NCBI RefSeq assembly: GCF_000425265.1
Contig: NZ_KE384342.1
Location: 1-64,000 of the forward strand
Reading direction: 5' to 3'
Origin: Maridesulfovibrio zosterae DSM 11974
GTDB taxonomy: Bacteria > Desulfobacterota > Desulfovibrionia > Desulfovibrionales > Desulfovibrionaceae
Length of the DNA stretch: 64,000 bases
Under the pieces are notes generated by a model. That model saw nothing but the letters and a program-made list of their open reading frames with translations. It was not told the DNA's origin and did not search any database. The position numbers were made by a program, and so were the translations under genes. This document shows positions 25,952 to 33,504 of the stretch, one piece after another. Numbering within the stretch: position 1 is the first letter of the stretch; each line of letters starts with the position of its first letter.

Positions 25952-28600
25952 TTGTATCAGATTGCCAGCTTATTTGAAAATTTCCCGATTGTCAGCCATT
26001 CCCGCATGGTTAATCGAGGTTTTGGTGTATGGATGGTCTGGGGGGCGAAGCTTGACGATTCTATAGTCCGCAGTATGAGCGATTTTGGCGGCATGATTAT
26101 GAGTCAGGGACATAATCAGGCTTACTGGTTCTTTTTCAGTAACGACGTATTTAGAGTTGTAGCTCGTTTGGAAATCTGGGCACGGCTCAATCCTATGTCT
26201 GTTTTTATACAGATTATGCCTGCAACACTGCTTGTTGATTATAAACTGAATTTATCCCTCAAGGTCTCTGATGAGTTTACTAATCAGGAAGTTGCACTTC
26301 CAACTGAATTTGAAGTTATAGTGCATCCACAACTCTCAGATGAAATTAAGTCTATATCAGGCCTTAATCTTGAAGAAGTACGTTCTCCTTCAGGAATTTC
26401 TAAATCTGGATGGATGTCATTAGTTCCTGATCAGGGATTGGGGTACGATTCTGTTCAAAACTGGTATTTTATTATGATTCCGGTTGGTAATCCTTCAGAT
26501 AAGGACTTTATTAAAGGTTGGCGCTCCTTTTTTTCCGAGATTCAGGTTTTAATGCAGCGGCTGGGGGTTCAATACATTACTTCTGATGTGAAGGTTATTT
26601 TACCAATTGGCTCTCTATCCCTTTTACGTTCATTTTTAAAAGAGCTTGTGGCTTTAATTAATCGGGTACGAGCCAGCGAAGGTGAGGATGTTTCATATTG
26701 GCCTTCAGTGATGGCTCTGGTTCCACAGCTGAATATGAGCTTTAATGATGAAATTTTACGCAAGGTTAATTTAGACTGGGATAAGCTTACTCCTGATTGT
26801 CCTCATCTACGCTACCGTGATGCTTTTCTTTTGGGTAAGGATTTTGCTGTCAATGAAGTCAGATTTGGAAGTGAACAGGAAAATCTGGATGGGTGGTGTC
26901 ACGTAAGTCTCAAGAGCGGGGTTGAAAGTGATGCTTCAGGAGCTATGGAAGTTACCATTTCCAGAAGGGTCTCCATAGGCGAATATGAAGATTGCTTTTA
27001 TTGCGGCATGAAGAACCATCTTCCTTCTAACTGTCCCAGTAGAAAACTGTCAGGCCTTGACCAAAGAGATTGGAAACAATTGGCAGCAATTGATAATGAG
27101 CGATTCAATGAGGGATTCCAGAATATTGATCTCATAATGCAAGGGAAAGAAAAAATTATAGATGAGTTTTCTAATCTTGTATTAAAAGGTAAAGGCTACG
27201 AAGGTATTATCTCAAAGGCGTTGTTCGGAATTAATTCCGTTTCTCAGTTAAGAACTCTTTATATGGTTTGGCGTTGCCGCGGCAAGGAATGGCCAAAGGG
27301 AATTAAAGAACAAGGGCCGGAAGAAGGTGAGCTTATCTGGTCTGCTTACGACTCATTGGTAAACGGGTCTTTCAGCGATTCTGAAACACTGACAAAAAAT
27401 GCCATGATCAGGTTCAGCCGTAGCTATCAGCCTCGATCTCTTATGGGATTTCTTGAACTTGAAAGTGGAAATAACGAACAGGCTTATTTTTATTGGCAGG
27501 AGGCAGAGCGCTTAAGTTTCTCTCCGTTGCAGCAGGCATATTTTATCTACTTGCAAGGGCGAATGCTGGAAGTTACTGGAGAGTTCGCAGAGGCCAGTAA
27601 CACATATAGGCGTGCAGCAAGAACTTGTCCTGAATGGCTTGAACCACAATACCGACGCGCTGTCTGCATGGTCAAAATGGGGTTTGCTGAACAGGCAATC
27701 AGTTATTTTGAAGAAATTATTTCTAAAGATCCGAACTATTTTAACCGTGTTGCCATTGACCCAGAGCTTGATCGTGGTCGACTTACTGTCATGAGCGCCA
27801 TGGGACAGCTATGGGAAGCTGCCGAGGCTGAAGCTAAAGATGTTGCCACAGGAATGGATACATTAGCGGCGGATATTTCTCAATGGTTTGTAGAAGGGCA
27901 TGAGTTCGCCGAAGAGGCTGCCAAGTTTATGGAACGTATGGGTAAATTGGCAAAAATTAAAAACTTCGTGGCTTTTCGACATTTAACATTGGGAATTGAG
28001 CGACTTACAGAAGAGATCGATAAGCGTGTTGAATATGAAATTAAAGTCATTAATAAAAAACTTGAAATATATCGTGAAGAGCTGAAAGATATTCAGCGTG
28101 AAGCATCATGGTTTCCTTTTCCAAAGCTTCTCACTGAGTTCAACGGAGATTTTAATTATTGTGCAGATAAAATTTATTGGATAAAAACTCAGCACTTAAA
28201 TCAGGCTGAAAATTTTAGAAAGAGTCAGCAATATCTGAATCAGATAGATGACAGATTAAAAAAATTAAAGAGCAGACTGGTTACATTGAGAGTTGTCCGC
28301 GATTCGACTCTTTTCATAATGCTGCTTGGGAGAAGTTTTATTTGGTTGGAAGTTCTTTTTCTGGGTATTGCTTTGCTATGTATACCGGGGCTTATTTATT
28401 ATTCAAAGCATATTGAATCCAACTTTCTTATAGATATAATAATTCGCCAGAAATGGGAGTTTCAACAGGGCTTAATTCTGATTTTAAGTATTTTGGCACT
28501 TGCAATATCGGCGTTCAGGGCTGCAGTAGTATTTGAGAAACGCAAGCGGGAATTGTTTTTAATTAGTGACACTAAAGAAAAAGATAAAGAAAAAAAATAA
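25952..28600 (+). CDS. large zinc-knuckle / TPR membrane protein, unknown
   Basis: An 882-residue protein starting at TTG (25952), eight bases after AAGGAG. The first 340 residues form an unrecognised globular region. Residues 348-361 carry CFYCGMKNHLPSNC, an exact CX2CX4HX4C zinc knuckle of the type known from retroviral nucleocapsids. TPR-like helices follow (about 490-610: AYFYWQEAERL, EASNTYRRAARTCPEWLEPQYRRAVCMVKMG). A coiled-coil segment (690-790) and two hydrophobic spans near 785-810 and 830-855 end the protein, anchoring it in the inner membrane. A terminator follows. The combination suggests a membrane scaffold that may touch nucleic acid or protein; the function is unknown. Confidence 0.8.
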   Translation: MYQIASLFENFPIVSHSRMVNRGFGVWMVWGAKLDDSIVRSMSDFGGMIMSQGHNQAYWFFFSNDVFRVVARLEIWARLNPMSVFIQIMPATLLVDYKLNLSLKVSDEFTNQEVALPTEFEVIVHPQLSDEIKSISGLNLEEVRSPSGISKSGWMSLVPDQGLGYDSVQNWYFIMIPVGNPSDKDFIKGWRSFFSEIQVLMQRLGVQYITSDVKVILPIGSLSLLRSFLKELVALINRVRASEGEDVSYWPSVMALVPQLNMSFNDEILRKVNLDWDKLTPDCPHLRYRDAFLLGKDFAVNEVRFGSEQENLDGWCHVSLKSGVESDASGAMEVTISRRVSIGEYEDCFYCGMKNHLPSNCPSRKLSGLDQRDWKQLAAIDNERFNEGFQNIDLIMQGKEKIIDEFSNLVLKGKGYEGIISKALFGINSVSQLRTLYMVWRCRGKEWPKGIKEQGPEEGELIWSAYDSLVNGSFSDSETLTKNAMIRFSRSYQPRSLMGFLELESGNNEQAYFYWQEAERLSFSPLQQAYFIYLQGRMLEVTGEFAEASNTYRRAARTCPEWLEPQYRRAVCMVKMGFAEQAISYFEEIISKDPNYFNRVAIDPELDRGRLTVMSAMGQLWEAAEAEAKDVATGMDTLAADISQWFVEGHEFAEEAAKFMERMGKLAKIKNFVAFRHLTLGIERLTEEIDKRVEYEIKVINKKLEIYREELKDIQREASWFPFPKLLTEFNGDFNYCADKIYWIKTQHLNQAENFRKSQQYLNQIDDRLKKLKSRLVTLRVVRDSTLFIMLLGRSFIWLEVLFLGIALLCIPGLIYYSKHIESNFLIDIIIRQKWEFQQGLILILSILALAISAFRAAVVFEKRKRELFLISDTKEKDKEKK

Positions 28601-28621
28601 CTGCTGCTCATAACTAATATC

Positions 28622-28660
28622 AACCTCTCAGGACATACAAGTCTTGGGAGGTTTTTTTTT
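28622..28660 (+). terminator. terminator after the TPR gene
   Basis: AACCTCTCAGGAC pairs with GTCTTGGGAGGTT (two G-U pairs), followed by nine T. A sigma-54-type promoter begins at its last base. Confidence 0.9.
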
Positions 28661-28675
28661 GGCATGGTTGGTGCA
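28660..28675 (+). promoter_or_regulatory. sigma-54-type promoter
   Basis: TGGCAT-GGTTG-GTGCA shows GG/GC spacing exact for -24/-12. It is 41 bp before the ATG at 28717, and outside the spacer it is identical to the element at 13681-13696. Confidence 0.68.
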
Positions 28676-28716
28676 AAAATAGGATTGGAAAATACTTTTT
28701 TGACAGAGGTAAAACC

Positions 28717-29706
28717 ATGTCCAATGTGAATAATGATATTGCTACAATTATGAAATTGATGCAGTCCCAGTCCAAGACAGGGGGCTCTTCTCCTAACCTT
28801 GCAGCCATGAATGGTAAGGAAGGCGTTTTTGGTATGGAACTATCAATGGCGCAGCAACTATTTTCTGAACCATCAGATAATAAGGGTTTTTCAGCCGGTA
28901 ACATGGATATGGGCGTAATGAATAATGCGCTTATGCTTGAAGCTTTGACAGCGTTGAATTCTATTAAAGGACTTCAGAGCTCTGCCTCAACTAATAATTT
29001 GAGCTCACAGATATACAATCCTGCAGTCTCAGCTGCTGCAAATAGCCCTGTCAAAAAAATGTTATCCCAAGATGTTTCCGGAACTCTTTCTGCTAAGTTT
29101 GAATCGGGAAATAAGGGGATAGCCGCCATTGGTTATGACCGGGTTGGTGGAACTTCATACGGAAAGTATCAAATTGCATCCAAAACAGGGACAATGGATC
29201 AATTTATAAAATTTCTTAAAGATAAAGCACCGCAAATTGCAGATAAACTTCTAAGTTCCGGACCGGCAAATACAGGATCTAAGGGCGGTACAATGCCTGA
29301 TGTATGGAAAAAAATAGCCGCGGTAAACCCTTCAGAATTTGAAAAATTGCAGCATGATTTTATAAAGGAAAGTCATTATACTCCGGCAGTGAATATGATT
29401 TTTGAAAAGACCGGAATTGACATGAACTCACTTCCTGCTCCTATTCGCGAGGTACTTTGGTCTACTTCGGTTCAGCACGGACCTACAGGAGCTTCAAATC
29501 TGATAGCCAGCGCCATAGAAAAATTATCAGCTGATGCAGAAGGTAAAGGCTTTCCTGCTGAGCTGGTCAAAGAGATTTATGGAGAAAGGCAGGGGCAATT
29601 TTCATCATCAACACAGTCTGTACAAAATAGCGTAGCGAACAGGCTGGTACAAGAGAAAAATCTGGCTTTAGCCATGCTCGGACAAGGTTTAAATAAAACA
29701 GCTTAA
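28717..29706 (+). CDS. muramidase-like protein related to VgrG-associated hydrolases
   Basis: A 329-residue protein without signal peptide. The N-terminal 115 residues are Ser/Asn/Met-rich and probably flexible. The C-terminal domain has LSAKFESGNKGIAAIGYD, GGTSYGKYQIASKTGTM and LWSTSVQHGPTGA, a pattern I associate with chitosanase/lysozyme-like domains of VgrG-related and phage proteins. The Glu in KFESG is a candidate catalytic acid. A sigma-54-type promoter lies 41 bp upstream, as often seen for Desulfovibrio flagellar genes, so cell-wall opening during flagellar or secretion-machine assembly is one option. No type VI genes are nearby. Confidence 0.7.
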   Translation: MSNVNNDIATIMKLMQSQSKTGGSSPNLAAMNGKEGVFGMELSMAQQLFSEPSDNKGFSAGNMDMGVMNNALMLEALTALNSIKGLQSSASTNNLSSQIYNPAVSAAANSPVKKMLSQDVSGTLSAKFESGNKGIAAIGYDRVGGTSYGKYQIASKTGTMDQFIKFLKDKAPQIADKLLSSGPANTGSKGGTMPDVWKKIAAVNPSEFEKLQHDFIKESHYTPAVNMIFEKTGIDMNSLPAPIREVLWSTSVQHGPTGASNLIASAIEKLSADAEGKGFPAELVKEIYGERQGQFSSSTQSVQNSVANRLVQEKNLALAMLGQGLNKTA

Positions 29707-29732
29707 CAGTATGGTCTTCATTGCTGTTCGAT

Positions 29733-29754
29733 TTTTTTCATTGCAATGAAAAAA
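29733..29754. terminator. AT-rich perfect palindrome between convergent genes
   Basis: TTTTTTCATTG followed by CAATGAAAAAA forms a perfect 22-nt inverted repeat between the stops of the muramidase-like and RqcH genes. It has A- and T-runs within the stem only. Bidirectional termination is plausible but weak. Confidence 0.4.
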
Positions 29755-29805
29755 GTGGCAATAAGTATATAAAAGCTGAAGTAAAATATTCTCAGTTTTG
29801 AAATA

Positions 29806-31320
29806 TTATTTTCTAACCAGTTCAGCTTCAAGTAATGGGTCTACGTTGACATGCAGATTTCGAAGAACGTTGTCTACAGCAACCTGTCCGAGGGCATAAC
29901 CTTTAACCTTACGCACATCTTTTACTAAAGCGCACATTACATCTGCTTTAGAGTCATTTGCACGGTAGCTTTTGAGTGCTGCAAGAGCGGCTGCTTCGTG
30001 GAATGTCTTTTCCGGTACTTCCTGACCTGGGTGATCTCTTTTTAATATAACATGGGATCCCGGACCTCCCTGCACATGAAACCAGTAATCAAATACTGAT
30101 GAAACTTTACTAAGGATTTCATGGTTTGCTTTACTGTTTTTACCTCTGATCATAAGGAACCCGTCAGATGATACAAAAAGTGCAGCGGCAATGTTTTTGT
30201 ATTTTGATGGTATTTGAATATTACCTTTCTCTGGGCTTTGATCTGCTGTTGGCATGAGGTTGGATTGGATAAAACTGTCGTGCTCTGTTTCTACTTCTTT
30301 GCGTCTGCGCTCCATATGTTTAAAGCCGCGTTGAGCTTTGGCGGCGAACTTGAAAATTCGCTGCATATTTTCTGTTGGCGTCAATGCTGGATCTAGCTTA
30401 ACGTCCATCTCACCATGTTCTGGATGGTTCACAGTAACACAGTCAACTTCACGCAAGTCTTTGATACGGTACATTTCAGCCTGTAAAGCTTCAGCTTCTA
30501 TTTTTCGGGCCTGAAGAGCACGTAGTCTTTCTTCTTCCTCTTCAATTCTTTTCAGTACTTTTTTAAATTTTTTCTTACCGGATTTCAATGTACTGCGCTG
30601 CTCTGCATTTTCTAATCGTTCCATAACCGGGAAAAGAATTTTTTCACCATAGGCAGCAGAAGCTTCTACTGCACTGGTAAATATACTCTCCTGCTTAGTG
30701 TTGCTGGCCCACACTCTTGGTGGCAGAAATTCTCCTGTTTTATCCTTTGAAAGGTAAAATGAATCAGCAATACCGCCCTTTAGATCGTATAGGAGTTGCA
30801 GTCCTTGCTCTCTAGGAAGGGCTGCGAGAGTTTTGCGCAGGGGAGGTGATATTTGGGGATAGCTTCGCCAAACATCGGAATCCTGTTTTATTTCATCATA
30901 TGCAGGCCAGCTTACGGTTGCAGCAAATCCTTCCGGCAGGTCATGAATCAGGGATACGCCATTTTTCATGTCTAGAAGCAGGTAGCGGTATTTTTCCGGT
31001 TGGATAAAAGGAGAAAGGGTGAAGGCTACTCGAAGATTGATCCAGTCGTGATGGGTTTCGAAGAGTCTTCGTCCACCAAGTCTTTTGCGTAACCACATGA
31101 CTTGTGATGTAGGGCTTGGAGGATTTAAAGGTTTTACTCTTGAAAGAAAGAGTAGGCCCACCGATTTGGCGGGCCTGAATAAAAGAAACTCTTTTCCACC
31201 TTTTGACTGGAGCGCAAAGGTCCATACTCCGTCAGCCGGTGAGAATATTTTTTCAACCCTTCTTCCCCTAAGGTTTTCCTCAAGTTCAACAGTCAGGGCT
31301 CGAAAGAAGTGTGCATCCAT
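29806..31320 (-). CDS. rqcH: NFACT-family protein, RqcH/Rqc2 homologue
   Basis: A 504-residue NFACT protein. In bacteria RqcH binds stalled large ribosomal subunits and adds alanine tails to nascent chains for degradation. The N-terminal NFACT-N domain begins MDAHFFRALTVELEENLRGRRVEKIF with MWLRKRLGG. A central charged coiled coil (about 240-345) follows. The C-terminal NFACT-R domain has SDGFLMIRGKNSKANHEILS, DYWFHVQGGPGSHVIL and FHEAAALAALKS. It is downstream of dksA by 18 bp, in the same direction, so likely co-transcribed. Old annotations call such proteins fibronectin-binding. Confidence 0.88.
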   Translation of the reverse strand: MDAHFFRALTVELEENLRGRRVEKIFSPADGVWTFALQSKGGKEFLLFRPAKSVGLLFLSRVKPLNPPSPTSQVMWLRKRLGGRRLFETHHDWINLRVAFTLSPFIQPEKYRYLLLDMKNGVSLIHDLPEGFAATVSWPAYDEIKQDSDVWRSYPQISPPLRKTLAALPREQGLQLLYDLKGGIADSFYLSKDKTGEFLPPRVWASNTKQESIFTSAVEASAAYGEKILFPVMERLENAEQRSTLKSGKKKFKKVLKRIEEEEERLRALQARKIEAEALQAEMYRIKDLREVDCVTVNHPEHGEMDVKLDPALTPTENMQRIFKFAAKAQRGFKHMERRRKEVETEHDSFIQSNLMPTADQSPEKGNIQIPSKYKNIAAALFVSSDGFLMIRGKNSKANHEILSKVSSVFDYWFHVQGGPGSHVILKRDHPGQEVPEKTFHEAAALAALKSYRANDSKADVMCALVKDVRKVKGYALGQVAVDNVLRNLHVNVDPLLEAELVRK

Positions 31321-31338
31321 TAAATTGAATCCGGTAGA

Positions 31339-31701
31339 TTAATCTCCGCGGTTTCTTTCGTCTTCTTCTTGCTTGCTTTTGCAGGCAATACAAAGAGTCG
31401 TTACTGGGCGGGCTTTAAGTCTTGCTGAAGATATATCATCTCCACAGGAATGACAAACGCCGAAATCTCCATCGTCAATGCGCTGGATAGCGTTTTGAAT
31501 TTTTTTAATAAGCTTACGCTCTCTATCACGTAAGCGGAGAGTGAACGCACGGTCTGATTCAGCTGTTGCACGATCAGCAGGGTCTGCGTAGGTTTCTCCT
31601 GATTCTGTCATGTCTTCAATTGTTTCCTGGCCTTTCTGCAAGATATCATCAAGCATTTGATTTAACGTGCCACGGAAGAATTCGAGTTCTTTCTGTTCCA
31701 T
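31339..31701 (-). CDS. dksA: DksA/TraR-family RNA polymerase secondary-channel regulator
   Basis: A 120-residue protein that enters the RNA polymerase secondary channel and, with ppGpp, retunes rRNA and amino-acid promoters. A coiled coil with the tip motif DPADRA (the DxxDxA pair needed for activity) is followed by a four-Cys zinc finger, CHSCGDDI...TTLCIACKSK. The length is between TraR and E. coli DksA (151), lacking the N-terminal helix of the latter. AGAGGT precedes the ATG. It is divergent from the tRNA cluster, whose promoters such a regulator would be expected to control. Confidence 0.9.
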   Translation of the reverse strand: MEQKELEFFRGTLNQMLDDILQKGQETIEDMTESGETYADPADRATAESDRAFTLRLRDRERKLIKKIQNAIQRIDDGDFGVCHSCGDDISSARLKARPVTTLCIACKSKQEEDERNRGD

Positions 31702-31850
31702 ATTGATAACCTCTCGAGTCTGAGAAGGTGGGGTTACGAAATTACCAAAACAACTCTAACAATATTTTAAGATGAATGGTATTAGCCTAAAGACGGTATG
31801 AAAGTAAAGAGTGTGATAAAAAAAAATAAAAATATAAAAATATAAAATGG

Positions 31851-31879
31851 TTGACAAAAGTTTTTAGCTCCAATAAACA
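31851..31879 (+). promoter_or_regulatory. strong sigma-70-type promoter, upstream one of two before tRNA cluster
   Basis: TTGACA (31851-31856), 17 bp, then TAAACA (31874-31879), preceded by an A/T-rich UP-like stretch. Start would be near 31886, about 160 bp before the first tRNA. The 115 bp before the next promoter hold no frame and only a small hairpin CGAC/GTCG. Confidence 0.6.
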
Positions 31880-32001
31880 CTCTTTTCAACGACGCATGAG
31901 TCGGTTCTTTGAAAGTTGTTTAAATTTTTGTTGAAGTTGTGAGTCTCTTCCAGTAAGTTGTTCTCCTCCTTCAGCGTTTGAAAATAAATTTAAAAAAGTT
32001 G

Positions 32002-32030
32002 TTGACAGTTTAGTTTCTTAAAGTTACAAA
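32002..32030 (+). promoter_or_regulatory. tRNA cluster promoter
   Basis: TTGACA (32002-32007), 17 bp, TACAAA (32025-32030), with an AT-rich run upstream. Transcription should start about 10 bp before the first tRNA-Gly at 32049. Confidence 0.75.
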
Positions 32031-32048
32031 CTGCTTCGCTTTTTGTGA

Positions 32049-32123
32049 GCGGGAATAACTCAGTGGTAGAGTACAACCTTGCCAAGGTTGGAGTCGCGAG
32101 TTCAAATCTCGTTTCCCGCTCCA
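32049..32123 (+). tRNA. tRNA-Gly (GCC), copy 1
   Basis: A 75-nt cloverleaf with acceptor GCGGGAA/TTCCCGC, anticodon loop TTGCCAA, T-loop GTTCAAATC and encoded CCA. Identical to the two later Gly copies. Confidence 0.97.
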
Positions 32124-32132
32124 AAAAAAAAT

Positions 32133-32207
<75 letters not shown>

Positions 32208-32210
32208 TTT

Positions 32211-32285
32211 GCGGGAATAACTCAGTGGTAGAGTACAACCTTGCCAAGGTTGGAGTCGCGAGTTCAAATCTCGTTTCCCGCTCCA
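32211..32285 (+). tRNA. tRNA-Gly (GCC), copy 2
   Basis: Identical in sequence to the copy at 32049. It starts 3 bp after tRNA-Cys, and the downstream ATGAATAT is shared with copy 3. Confidence 0.97.
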
Positions 32286-32295
32286 TGAATATAAT

Positions 32296-32325
32296 GGGCT
32301 GGTCTTAATCGGCCAGCCCTTTCTT
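32296..32325 (+). terminator. hairpin after tRNA-Gly copy 2
   Basis: GGGCTGGTC pairs with GGCCAGCCC (one G-U) over a TTAATC loop, then TTTCTT. It may end part of the transcript or act as a processing hairpin, since a third tRNA follows 32 bp later. Confidence 0.6.
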
Positions 32326-32356
32326 CGGTTACCAGCCGAACGCCGCTTGCTAAATT

Positions 32357-32431
32357 GCGGGAATAACTCAGTGGTAGAGTACAACCTTGCCAAGGTTGGA
32401 GTCGCGAGTTCAAATCTCGTTTCCCGCTCCA
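32357..32431 (+). tRNA. tRNA-Gly (GCC), copy 3
   Basis: Third identical tRNA-Gly with encoded CCA. No promoter-like sequence separates it from the hairpin before it, so it is probably read through from upstream. Confidence 0.97.
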
Positions 32432-32440
32432 TGAATATTC

Positions 32441-32471
32441 AGGTCGATCATGAAAATGGTCGACCTTTTTT
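32441..32471 (+). terminator. terminator of the tRNA cluster
   Basis: AGGTCGATCAT pairs with ATGGTCGACCT (one G-U) over GAAA, followed by six further T. Confidence 0.88.
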
Positions 32472-32741
32472 ATTTCCTCCTTTTCTTTATAAATTAACTA
32501 CTCTAAGTCTTATGTCCAGTGCAGGGTGTTGACCACTGGGTTGTAAATGATTACTCCTCATCGGCGAGGGAGATTTTGTTTCATACTTTTTTGAGATGAA
32601 ATAGTCTTGAGTTTGTTTATATAAGTCTTGGGGTCAGCTTTTGATTTCTGGATTTGGTCTTGAATTTTCAATTAATCCACTATCCTAAAGAATGGAGTGC
32701 TGAAGTTTAAACTCTCTTTTTGTGGATATGGACATTTTATA

Positions 32742-32756
32742 AAGCGCATAGCGCTT
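32742..32756 (+). promoter_or_regulatory. inverted repeat in leader of methyltransferase-ycaO genes
   Basis: AAGCGC-ATA-GCGCTT is a perfect 6-3-6 inverted repeat 28 bp upstream of the TTG start at 32785. It could be an operator or an mRNA hairpin. The remainder of the gene-free stretch 32472-32784 shows no frame and no other clear signal. Confidence 0.4.
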
Positions 32757-32784
32757 CATCAATTATGCCTTAAGGAGGTTATCC

Positions 32785-33504
32785 TTGAAGAATATAGCCT
32801 TGGAAGCAGATGTTACTTTTGATGAACTCTTAGGTGCAGCCCGCAATAAGTTCGGAGCTATTAAATTTGAGTCTGTTAAAGTCGGCGAAAGGAGTCTTGA
32901 GCTGGCTCAGGTTGCAAATATGCCTGCATACCTCGATAAGCTTGTGGATAAAGCTAGGGGGGGTAAGAAAATAGATTTGCCACTTTGGGCTAAAATCTGG
33001 CCTTCCTGTCTGGTGCTAGGTTTTTATATTCTGAGGTTTAAGGCTGTAGCAAATGCAAAGTTTCTTGAAATTGGTACTGATGGCGGTCTTTGCGGGATGC
33101 TGGCTGCTGGTCGCGGTTTTAATGTTACTCTTGCAGATACTGATGATGATGCACTTCTTTTTGCTCGTCTAAACGTTGTTCGCAACGGTCTTGAAGATAA
33201 AGTTACAGTGCGTAAAATAGATTTTTCTGAAACTGATCTTCAGGAAAAATTTGATTATATTGTTGGGTGTGAAATTTTACACCGCGATGAAGTTGCTGAA
33301 TTTTTACCTGATTTTGTTGGTAAGCACTTAATAGAAGGCAATACTTCTGAACTAGTGCTGGCAATGGATAAGAAACGCAGCGGGCGTGTATTCTTTGACA
33401 AAATAAAAAATGATTACCGTTTAATGAAGCAGGAAGTGCCTTTCGCTGGAAATGAAAATGAAGGCAAAAGTATTGTTTCGGTTGTCAGGGTAGGAGTTAA
33501 ATAA
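32785..33504 (+). CDS. class I SAM methyltransferase, METTL20/21-like lysine type
   Basis: A 239-residue methyltransferase. PLWAKIWPS (66-74) precedes the SAM-binding motif I LEIGTDGGLCGM (94-105); VTLADTDDDAL is the acidic end of strand 2, and YIVGCEILHRDE the post-I region. The W-P motif before motif I is typical of the family that methylates protein lysines such as those of electron-transfer flavoprotein. The start is TTG, six bases after AAGGAGG. Its stop overlaps the ATG of the YcaO-TPR gene (TAATG), so both proteins are made together. The target is unknown; DsrC, encoded next, is a candidate by context only. Confidence 0.82.
   Translation: MKNIALEADVTFDELLGAARNKFGAIKFESVKVGERSLELAQVANMPAYLDKLVDKARGGKKIDLPLWAKIWPSCLVLGFYILRFKAVANAKFLEIGTDGGLCGMLAAGRGFNVTLADTDDDALLFARLNVVRNGLEDKVTVRKIDFSETDLQEKFDYIVGCEILHRDEVAEFLPDFVGKHLIEGNTSELVLAMDKKRSGRVFFDKIKNDYRLMKQEVPFAGNENEGKSIVSVVRVGVK

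Noticed and set aside
28717-29706. Type VI secretion spike gene
   Set aside because: Only the hydrolase-like domain resembles VgrG-associated proteins; there is no VgrG core and no type VI gene in the window.
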